Assembly (NCBI RefSeq): GCF_000003605.2
Contig: NW_003158724.1
Span: forward strand, 772-45,740
Length of the DNA: 44,969 nucleotides
Direction of reading: 5' to 3'
DNA from: Saccoglossus kowalevskii
Taxonomy: Eukaryota > Hemichordata > Enteropneusta > Harrimaniidae
Within the stretch, counting starts at the first letter, position 1. Each line of letters begins with the position of its first letter. Shown here one piece after another: positions 29,501 through 41,500 of the stretch. Under the pieces are notes generated by a model. It made no database searches and was not told the DNA's origin. It saw nothing but the letters and a program-made list of their open reading frames with translations. The translations under genes were made by a program, and so were the position numbers.

Positions 29501-32500
29501 AATGTTCAGGTAGCAAATTTCTGCACATGCTTAGTTTCAGTCCCAACCATTCTCACACATGTTGAGGCACATGCCGACTTGCTCCCAAGTCCAGGCATGT
29601 GCCAAGATCTCTAATGTGAACGCCACTATAAGCTGTGTTCACGTTACACGAAGTACGGGCTAAGATTTAAGCTGATTTAGGCTTATCTAGCATATTTGCA
29701 TTTCGGCTAGACCCATATGCGTCCACACACGGGGAGGGCCAGTTGTTAGCACGGGCTAAGGGGTGCCATTAGTCAGTGACCTTTGGTAAGCCACTATTTA
29801 CAAAGGAAAAATAGATGACACGCGCGAGGTTCTATTTCTGCTGCTGGCATGTTTCGTTCTAATTTTGAAGCGTCGTGCACAGGAACGTGAGAGAAGACAG
29901 ACCCAACTTATTTGGATGCACAGAAACAGTATGCAACGGGCATAACAGAATACAGAGTTTTATTAATGCATGTCGTAGACAGCGAACCAAATTTATTTTG
30001 TCTACAATTGGAGCTGCTGTACGCTCTACTACAGCGACCCGATCAGTGTTGAAGCGAGCGTGAGTAATGACTGGTGGAATAGAGTAGTTTTCCGAACATG
30101 GGACAATTTTCACACCCAAAGGTCGCCGCAGAGGGCGCTTAGCCCTGGGCTAAGCGTTCATGCATACTTCGTTAGCCCGTGCTAAGGGTCTAGACCGTGT
30201 CTTAAATTCGGATCAGATTTAACCCGTACTTAGCATTCCTTAGCCCGTGCTAAGCGTTCACGCATGTTTTCTTAGCACGGGCTAAGGAATTTGACCTCTT
30301 AGCTTGTGCTAAGGAGCTGTGCGTGAACGCAACTATAGTCTTGATGACTTACCTCATATGGTCGTATCTCTCCTTCTTTCACAAAGTTTAGCTGCTTATC
30401 AACACAAAACTCTAAAGGAACAGTCTTGGAATCACCAATAGCAACTTTGTCTCCAAGGACTTCAAAACTCTGAAAATAAGATGATAACATTTGCATGAGT
30501 ATGGGTTTTTATGCGTTCCATTTAAGTAAAGGAGACCGAATACATACATTGACCACACACCCACACTCCAACAGTAATGAGGATTGAGCCCATCACAATG
30601 GCACATATTTTAGTATTATGTATTGTATATGGCAATTTTAAGCCATATTCAAACTATATTTTATTATTTCTGCATTATCCTATTGTACGATATAGTAGAC
30701 AAAATTAATGAACATGTGTGATATATAAAGTATGATTGCAATCAGTCAAGGCATGTCAAAGATATAGCTTTGGAACAACATTCAATAATAAAAATGTCTG
30801 CCTGTCGATTATTTTTTAATATGATTTAAAAAGCAAAATGGGTCCCAAATTATGTTCAATTTATGTACGAAGTTTGAATGAAATCTGTTCATTCGCAACG
30901 AAGATTCAATTCCAAAATGGCAGAAATTTTGATGCATTTAAAATGGCCGCCTCTTGGAACAGGATCATCAAATAAAGCATATGTAAGTTTAAAATGTTTG
31001 AACGGGCTCAGTCAAGGTATAGCTACGTTCTCACACGTCTAAAAAACAAGACCGAAAAATGATCGGTTCATGTTCATGCTATTCGCGTGTATGAATAACG
31101 CAACAATAGACCCAGCAACCCGAGCGATTTGGACTCGAAAACGCAGAAATAACTGGTGAGAAGAAATAGGATTCTCTCCAAACAGATATCAGTAATCTAG
31201 TTTCTTCATCACATTCGACTTGTGACCTCTGATGCCATCTTGTGTAATGTCAAGCAAGTAATGTCAAAAAAAGTCGGCAATAGAGGGCGCTTGGCCGTCG
31301 TATTGTGTTCACACTACACATTCAATTGTGCAAGAGCCGGTTTGACAACGGCGTTTAGGATCTGGTCCACCCCTTTTAGGACGGTGTCAAAAACACCGGC
31401 GCCACAACAGCGCATTATGTTCACACACACCTTTTAACAACGTTCTCAAATAAAAAGCGTTGTGACAACGGCTTCTATCGTATAGTGAGAGAGGTATGTA
31501 AACGTGTCGAAATGGACATAGTGCGAGTGGTTAGTGCTAGTAGCACTAATCCAAAAAACTACTAGATCTAGTGCTAAAATGGCACTAGATCTAGTGCTAA
31601 AACGGCACTAGATCTAGTGCTGAAATGCACATAGTGCGAGTGGCGTTGATATCGCGTTGTCAACGACGTCAAGATATCCCGTAATTCTCTGAAAATAAAT
31701 TAATATTTACGTAAAATTGTTGTATCTTTCATTCATTGGAAATGTGCTACAGTGGGAAAATTGAGAATGGATTTTGTGTGTACTGCATCCTGTGAAGAAG
31801 CATATACACATTCACGCAATCCTGTTGTTACATTATATCATGGAGGAACTAACGGAATATGATGTAACCTCGCCGATTTTTTTGATTTTTTAACGCGACC
31901 ATATTATATATGTCTAGACACTTTCTCTGCAATAATATTTTTTAGGAGCCCTTAGGATCTAGTACTTTTTCGGATTAGTGCTACTAGCACTAACCACTCG
32001 CACTACGCCCATTTCGACACATTTACATACATAAGTGAGAACACCACTTATGTCAGAAGTGTGACTATGGAATAGTAATTATTAAAGCAAGCATTAAATG
32101 ACGACCAGTCAGCCATTTTTAATCCAACCTTAAAAACAAATGTATGCATATATATCCCAAGAAGTGAATATGAGCGGTACAGGTAAAAATCAAACTGACA
32201 GTTCTGACCCCATTTTAGTTTATTTTTATATTTTCTATGCAGTCTATGATGACAGATATGAATTAGTACACAAAACAAAGAGAATGAACCATTTCAGACA
32301 CTTCTAAATATATGTGTCATTTTTCCAAGTTTAACAAACTCTAGTATATAGGCATACATGCCATTCCAGTTCACAGGCTGATTTTATTCTTTATGAACTG
32401 GATACGGCTTTTGCAGTCTGAGGTCAGCTTGCAAGGGCACGTAAGTCATATGACCAAGGGCAGCAAAAGCCAAAACCAGTTCATAAAAGTTTTATCATAT

Positions 32501-35500
32501 GAGGCGTTTTGTTTTGAATGATGAAAGCCCGGTACACTGGGCCAGGCATGATACGGGAAATTATTGCCTTGATGCAAGGGTGCATAGTGTTACGCAGACG
32601 GGATGTACCGTATGATAAATAGCTGAGCTGCCCTATTTTACAACAGATTATAAGACTGATGAAATGTCGTTAAGAATTAGAAAAAAAAAGTCATTGAGGT
32701 TAAATTAAAATATAACATGATTAAAAAATGATGTTGTAACTAATTGTTATGTACAACTGGTAAGGATGCCTTAGATAGATTTCAAAGAAAAAACACAAAA
32801 TAAAGTATTTGAAAATAGGAAAGGGAGGTCTTGCCACTCGTGGCTATCAGGTAACATCTGTATAGGTTTGCTGCATAGGGATGAACAAAGAACAGGAAAA
32901 CAAATGTAGAAAACATGGTTTGAGTACTTATTTAGATAGGATACAAATGTACTTTAATGCTCTTGCAGGTGAAACATCTTTGTCTGAGTTAACAAAGTCA
33001 GTGAAGAAAAATATCAGATCAAATGGACCCAATTTGTTTACTGGTAAGGAAGAGGTCATGTAGTCCCAAACATGAATATGACTTTTGTGGCACACACTAT
33101 GTGTCGTCACTAGCACTTGCAATTTGCACATAAAAAAAAAAGTTGGGAGAGACAACAGTGACACAAAAAAAAAAATTAAAAAGGAAGAGGTCAGTCCTGC
33201 CTGGAGGCAACAACTCAAAATATTTCTATAGTGGGCGAGGCCGTTTTCTCAAAATAGATAATCATTTTTCAGATCTCTGGGTATAGCAATGTAAAAATAG
33301 TAGAATACAAATACTATAGTATGTATAAATGCACTGTTATCAGCGGAATGAGGTCTCATCACCCACCCAGTGTGTGCACAACTACATCATCAGTAAAGAC
33401 TGGAAGTAAAATTGACAATACAAGAAGAGTTTTAGCTGGAATAGCTAGCAGCTTGTCTGAAAAGTAAAAGCAGGATGTGATTACAAGAAATGATTTATAT
33501 GGTTGCATGTCATACATACAGTCAGAGACAGGATATTAAACCTATATGTAATATCATTCATGTGTGAACAGTAACACACATAGACATAGTGAAAGCTTTC
33601 TGGCACGGATCATTAAGTTGTGGGGGTGTCACACATTGATTTTCTTCAGCACTAGTGATACGCTGCATTGCAAAAACCCATAGAGAGTATTCACAAAGAA
33701 CGAGGGGGGGGGGATTACTCCAAAAGAGAACTGATTATTAATTTGTCAGATAACATGCAGTGAAACTTTAAACCTTAAACAAAATTTAAGGTGTAATATT
33801 GTGAGGTTATCACCACATTCACAAAAGATGTATAATAGTAAATTCTATTGTTTTCGGTGATACAATGTATATATTTAATGCCAACAACCCAAGAAAGACA
33901 CAGGATGTGTGCGACTTTAGGTATCACACATGAAGCATATTAGAGGCACAAAACCAATATTATCAAAAAATTATAACTTCAATGCAATTAAACCCTGATT
34001 TCATCAACAATAATGCAGATAATGGAGATATTTAGGAAATAAATGTCTACTACACATGATTGACTGACACTTGAAACCTACGCCATTAGCAACCATTACA
34101 CGTAAACCAATAAACTATTTCTTCCTGCCTTCAATGGTGATTGACAGCCACGTATTAGGGAACCTGGTTGTAAAGCGCACAGTGAGCAATGTATATAGTC
34201 TAATACAAAGTATTACTGGTAGTGTAACATCTTTTGTGCTGTTATAAAAGCTGACACTTGTCAAGTAATACTTTGTGGAAGAGATTTTATTTCATCCAAA
34301 GAATCTCCCTCAGAAACCAGCAAATTTTAAAATATTTAAAAGCTAAATATTTATTGTAATCAACTTTTAAATTAATTTTGTGAGATAAATTATCATTAAT
34401 TCCACCAGTCATTGAAAATTGCAAAATATTATGGTTGGAATGATCAACCCTATGAGTGGCAAAGTCATTGGTTGTTCATCTTCAAAGAAAATTTAAAAAA
34501 GGAATTTATGTCTATGTTGGCCTAAAATCATCAACAAAATTAAAAAAATACATTAAAATAGGCACAATTTTTGTGGGGAATATCAGAGCAGACAAAAGGA
34601 GTAATGGGAGGGGAATCATAGTAACCTCCCTGCAAGTTTTGTCCTCTAGAAAACCATGACCATTTTAAACTACAAAATGACAACACTGTGCGGAGAGTAC
34701 CGGTAATAAAATATCAAGCCCATCTGTCACAAATGCACAAGTGAATAAAAAAATACATTGAAATGTACAAATTATGTCCAGCTTGGCAAATACATTTGTA
34801 CAACCACATACAAAGCATGAATTGAAACTAACAGACGTTGATTTCCATTCAAACAGATTAGCATATATTTTTTTTCATAATTGTCAATCGAACCACCCAC
34901 ACAGCTCACAAAACCGAGCATGTTAATATTAATATAAACACACGGGAAATGTCTGATGATACATCAAGGAATGAAACGGTTTTAATATCACATACCTCAT
35001 GAATAATTGAATAGAAAAACGCTTGAACAGAAAAAAAACGCTGTTATAAGGAATGAGCTTAACCCCACAAATGAATGTCAAAAGGCAACCATGTCTCTGT
35101 TAGATAAACACTTGAGTGATATTGAAACATATTATAACATACATAGAGACACATCTATTAGATTGAACCCTGTTGGATATCCAATTATTATGCACAAAGA
35201 AGCAATATGCCAAAAGCAACTACTGCCTTGTTAATGATTAAGCAGGTCAAGGTGATTGCTGATTACAACACATTTCATTTCAAGAACACTGTGCATAATT
35301 TATATGAACAGAAACATTGAACTTGTCTTCCCTTCTATCTGATAATAGCAGGTAGGCCAATGAGTCAAAATGTCACATCAATCACTGTCAACTGAAAGCA
35401 TATTATCAGTTGATCACACAGTGATAACGTTTTATGAGATGCCTAAAATAACACAGTAAAATTGACAGGCAAGAAATCACAACACCAGTGTTAAATTAAA

Positions 35501-38500
35501 TGCTGATTTAAATTTTCAAGTATTACAGTATTTGCAATTCAAATGCAGAAAAATGTATAGAAGAGACCGAGTAAGACAGATGTTGTTTTGATGACACTCC
35601 AATCAATTCAATTTCCCCCCAGAGGAGATCATCCTTCATAGTGACAAGAACATACACTGTGTAATCATGTGATGCAAGCAAACCTATACTGATGAGCTTT
35701 CAAAGATCATTTATGAACCACAGTCGACACACATTCCGACGAGACTCTCTCTGCCGAATTCTTCTTACCTTGTTCAGACAGAATCAATATCGGCAAAGAT
35801 TGTGAATGGATCACAAACAGGAATTAGATGATATCCACTTTAAAAAAAAAACAAGCTTAAGAGGTAGTTCTACTGACGATTCATTGCTGTTGTCTAGCAC
35901 AGAATATCAAGAACACCAATCAAGGGAAATGGGATCTTCCAGCAGCAGGGGGTGTCAGCTTACCTGCAGTAGGGGTGACTATAGGAATGGTCATTATTGA
36001 TGTTTAGACAAACTACAAATAGATCCGAACAATTGAGTACATTAGGGGAAGTAACAAAATGCACAAGTAACAAAATGCACAAGTAACAAAATGCACAATC
36101 AAGATAAAAACAGACATAAAGGGGGACAAACATATGATAAGTAAGAAGACATAAAAACGTCATCAAACTACCCTACCCCTCCTCTACACAAAATAGAAAA
36201 CATCATAAATACAGAGACGGAGAATAATAAAAACACCTTTTAATCAAGGTAAGATGTAATTTTTTTACATTTTGATGACATATATACCAGAGTCATTGAT
36301 GTGCAAGATTCGGGTCAGTGACCAAATAATCTTTGCCACGCATGTGATGCATCGTTAAGTACCTGATAATTACTACTACAAACTGGCTTATCAGAGAGCT
36401 ACTACGCTGTGACCTCACTGTTCATATATTAATATCACGTTGTCAGAGCATGCATGCAGATTCTAGAAACCAGATTTACTCCCATTATTTGGCAGCTGAT
36501 AGTCATTCAAAACACTGTACTTTGAATTGAACTGCATCATAATAATATCATTTCATCTCCTCCCAACATGATGTACCACATAGAATGTTTGTTATATTAA
36601 AAAAGACCCGTTCGACAAAAGAGTCTGTGTATAAACAGCGCAGTGAGGCTGAATGCCCCCTGACATTTTACCGATATCATGCTAATACAATATTCCTTAA
36701 TTGTGATGTCTGCATTGAATTCAAACTGCCGACGTGCTTCGTATGCAAAACACATCTTATGCAAGTCGGCCTTGAAATCCGATTCCATGTTCCATTGATT
36801 AGATTCCAGAAATTTATATTCAAGCAACGTTGCCTCTAATTGATTAATGTAAAATGTCAAACAGAGGGTTGTCAAGACAAGCATGGATATATAGTCGTTG
36901 GAAGTACCCAGGAACACACGTCACTTGTTTTGACGTCATACTCGAGCATAATCATGCATTAAAAAGAAGCAAATACATCACCTCTTTCACGATGTACAAT
37001 GATACGATTCCTAAATGTTCAGCATTTTCTACAATATTTACACACAAGGGGCAATATACACAAACTTTGGGGAAAAACAAATTTAGTTCATATGCAATGT
37101 TTGCTAGCACATTGTTGATTTTATTTCAAAAGAGAGAAGGAATTCAATTTCATTTTTGATTTTCGAAATAGAAATCGGACGAAAAAGAAATAATGAGGAA
37201 ATCAACACTGATTATTGATGATTTCTAGATAAGATTTGAAATTCAAATTTCAACATTTTCCATAATAAAATCATAATTTTTTTTTTTTTAACTGGTAGAT
37301 TAATTCTGTTCAGCTGGCTACACCCATCAATCATAAGCTGACCTGTGGGTGACCTTCAGCAAGCAAATGCTTTCCGGCCAGTGTGTATACACAATAAGCC
37401 ATGGAATAGCTAGCAGCATGACAGATACATGCCTCAGTAGACAATCTGTGGTCAATACATTTTTCAAACAAAAAGGTATAAATCAGTCAAGTCTCAATAA
37501 ATATGACACCCTTGACATAAATCACTCCCTGTGTATACTATGTGTACATAACCAGCCCACAACAGTTCAGATAAATGTCAGTCCATTTGTCATCAAGATA
37601 CTATATTTGTCATCAGCTTATTTGAATTATTTAATAGATCTGATTCAGTATTGGAGAAGCGAAAAAAATCCAACCAAAACAAACATTTTAGCTTACAATA
37701 CACCTTTCCTTTCAATCTGGCCTTCTGTGAGTTATAGAAATGTTGTTCACAACTGTGCTTGTTTACGTAGTTGTTTGACATCTCCAATGTACAGTCAAAT
37801 CTGTCAAAATCATTGTTTTCAATGATGGGTGACTGCAGATCAAAGCGATATCAATGCTTTGAGCAACTACTGTGTCAACTGTTGACAGAAATGCTTACAT
37901 ACAGACTTCTGTTTCAACATGGCATGCCTATTAATGATGTTTCAACATTAGAGTTAAGATGCCACAGTGCAAACTATGACAGTAAAACTGTATCATTTGC
38001 TAAGTTCATCTTATGGCATCTCGGCACAAAATTTTTAATCTTTTGTGTTTGCAGAGGCATTACAGCAGTTACATTCACATTAGTTGGGACCCACTCGGCT
38101 TGTGCCAAAATTACGTCCTCATTCATCAATCCATTATTTGACGCAAACATAGAAAACAATATGATACAATTATGATAATAATAATAACTATATTGAAAAT
38201 ATATTCATTTGCTGTTATGGTATTTCTATTATTAGTCATCGTGCACATGAACGGCATAGAAGATTCGGAAAACAATTATTTTTTCATGTCGATGTAGCAT
38301 TTACTGCAGCAGTACATAAATATGCACTTCCCTCCATTGTCATGTCATACAAGTATGAATCTGTATATGTTCTCTTAAATTCATCTCCGAGGGCATGATT
38401 TCGGACGTGAACGTCACTATTCCAATTGACTGGCTGGTGGCTGTCCTTCTTTGTATACACCAAAAAAATAAATCTATTTTACGAAAAATGGTATAGATAG

Positions 38501-41500
38501 TAGCAACTAAGGCAAGACTGCTGCCATATTTGTAATCTAGTTAGCAGCCCCCCCCCCCCCATATAACCGATGAATTAATCTACCAAACCAATATTACACT
38601 TATTGTACACAATTGTACTTTTCTACAAATAATGACAAATGAACAGATTATTTAAAAACAAGTCAGTCTTTCACATGTCAAAGAAGCTGTTATATTTCAT
38701 ACTGCCCCCATTCGAAAGCCATCATAATAGCGCCCTCATACAACTATACATACCATTTGTCTGAAGCAAGCTGGGCACTGAGGTGATAACATTATTACAC
38801 TATATGTAATACAGACATTGCATTTTTAAAATGACCTGGGAGCTAAAAATAACTCTCTTCAACACAGTAACACAAGTGAATGGGAGAACTGTGCTATTGG
38901 AAATTTTTGATAATATGAATTTAGAGAGTGATAATTAGCTCTTCTTGGTTTTGACTCAGAGTGATCACTTGCCTTGGAAAGCAAGGTTCATTATACAAGA
39001 AACATCAGTACTCCCCACCATCACCATGTGTTACTACGAGGTCTGCCCAATTCCCAGAATTGCTGTAAACTATGTACATATACAAGGAATTAACAATTTT
39101 ACAAATGCTTCTTTTTTTTCTTAGTACCAACTTAGAACTGAAATGATCATTTCATGCTAAATAAACCAACTCAACGGAATTCAATCTAAATGCAATATTC
39201 ATCCATATCAGATCAAATCATGCACAAAAAATAATTGCACCTGCATTTATATGCAAGCAAAGCAGACACAATTAACTATTCATGCTTCAGTTGAGTCTCA
39301 GCCAAACCTTAAATTATTCAAAACATGTCTAGGAGTCTCAGAGGGTAGCCTTGACTGATTTTAAGTTCAGAGTTGATAAAACTTTAATCCATTTAGATTT
39401 TTTAATCGAAAGAGCAATTTAAAAATAAATATCAGAATGAATGATAAGAATCAAAGATAACAGTCACTATCCCTGCTAGGCACAAACTTCCTCCAATAAT
39501 CCATGCACAGACACATGACCTTAATTGCTTTCTGCAAAAGGGGGTCACTGTATTCTCCCCCTGACACAAATCTAATCAGACGGACTCATAGAGTCTACGA
39601 TGTCAAGGTAAAATATTGCACTGCTTTAAGACAGGTAGGGTTTTGTCCTTGTCCCAGTTGTATTAGCCATGATTCCTCCACATGCATGATAACATAATAC
39701 TAATCTAGCAGCACCTGAGCAGTAAAATACATTTCCCATAGAGCATCATAAATCATACACAAAGTTCAAACAATATGAGTATGGGTCAATTTGTATATTA
39801 CCACTCACACATTGTGTGACGACATAGGGTGCCCTACTTTGTCTGTGCAACCAGACTAGTGTTGGTAAATTGCAAATATATTCCACTGCCTGTACTGATT
39901 TGTTACAAGTTGTAATGCCAGTTTAGATGAGATAATTGGGAAAATGCAACAACATGAAGAACATTAGCATATTAACAATATGATGTCATGCATGTTTCAT
40001 TCTGTGAATGAGGGCAGTAGACAGTCAGACAAAAACAAACAGACTTGTGTCAGGAGGCACTAAGCAATTATATTTAGAATTAAGTTATATTAAACATAAC
40101 ATTTTTCCCAAAGATAAGCTTTAAAAATATCCGAATATCCACTAGTGTTTTCTGCAGTCAAAGTAAAATCACTTAAATCATACTTAAAAGGTTCAACTTA
40201 AACCAAGCCATAGACATAACTAAGCACATAAAACATTTTGCATAAACAAGACTATTTTTTTAGTCATTTAATAATGTAGAATACTTTATTTTTGCTATTT
40301 TCGCTGAAGGAATGATTCAGTGAAAATAAAATCCAGCGAATATACCTTTTTTCCTATATTTTACATTCAACTCGTCAAAAATCAGTGAAAATAAATTCCG
40401 TACGAAACACTCAAAAAGTCTTTTCAGCAAAAATTAATTCCAGCTAAAATAAAGTATTTTACAGTACATTATTTTGTACTACTATCCAATTTGTTCACAT
40501 GTGAATATCATACATAAAATTAAACATGGTTTTATAACATAATATCCACTACAACAGGGTCACCCAGGTGGAATGCTCATATCAGCAGGCATCCCGGGTC
40601 TCACAGCAACACACATGATTAATGAGATACACGAGGTACATGTTCTAGTGTTAGATAAAGCAGATACTAGTACATACCTGCCAGTACAACTGAAATGATT
40701 AGGTGCAAACATGAAACAAAAATATCACGTGGCAAATAGCAAAAAAACTGCCACGTAATTATTTGGCGGTTTAGGTTTCTACCTTCTAAAAATTGATCAC
40801 TAAATTGTGCTTTTTTACATCTTAGCTTTTTTTTAAGGCCAATGATTCAGCATTAATTTATTATATATGCCTTTAATGGAAAAAGTAGAAGAAAATAAAA
40901 TATCACAGCTAGTTGATACAAAAATATTTTAACTTTTTATTTAAACACAAAATTCAGACTGTAAAAAAACTTAAGCAGTCTAAAAGGTTGCACAGCCTGG
41001 CTGCTACTGCTTTCTCACAATTTGGTCTCTTACACATGTTATAATTTAAACATAAAACGTGATATTTATGTGTGCCATTAAACCATAGGCAGCATGAAGT
41101 ATTCATTCAATTTACTATATCTATTAAACCAGTTGGCATGACATCCAATATATTATTTAATTCCTTCATTGATTTATGCTTGGACATCGAAATCTTATTA
41201 AATGTACAGTATACTCAGGAGATTGTAGGAGTCAACTTATATGATAAATTATGACCATATAAGTCATGTCTGAATAATTTATTTTAGGATCATTGTAATA
41301 CAAGAATAGATGGCTTCCTGTGTAGTAAAGGCAACCAGCATCAGGCTATAATGTTGTTTTTTGTCTCTAGATATTTTCCAGCTCTTTACAATGTCAAAGT
41401 TATGGCAAAAAAAACAAAACATTTTTATGACCTAAGAGTGCAGGAGGTTTTACGGATCTTCATATGTCACCATGCCTGGATATTCACATGTCACCATGCC

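Larger units (their letters stand above)
19356..30352 (-). other. KDM3 long intron (11.0 kb), repeat-rich
   Basis: Begins GAG|GTAAGT at 30352 and ends TTGCAG at 19356. It contains a (TA)n run (about 19524-19543), a C12 tract (19685-19696), MITEs (20950-21133 and 23828-24041), a 12-bp tandem repeat (22400-22443), a 21-bp direct repeat (26294-26335), another (AT)n (26379-26398) and a C13 tract (27303-27315). A cluster of transposon-like repeats occupies 28.4-30.34 kb. No nested gene was recognised; open frames are short and unconvincing. Confidence 0.75.

Noticed and set aside
37349-37825. 158-codon plus-strand open frame in the 13.4-kb intron
   Set aside because: No recognisable domain, biased AT-rich composition, no flanking splice or promoter signals; compatible with chance.
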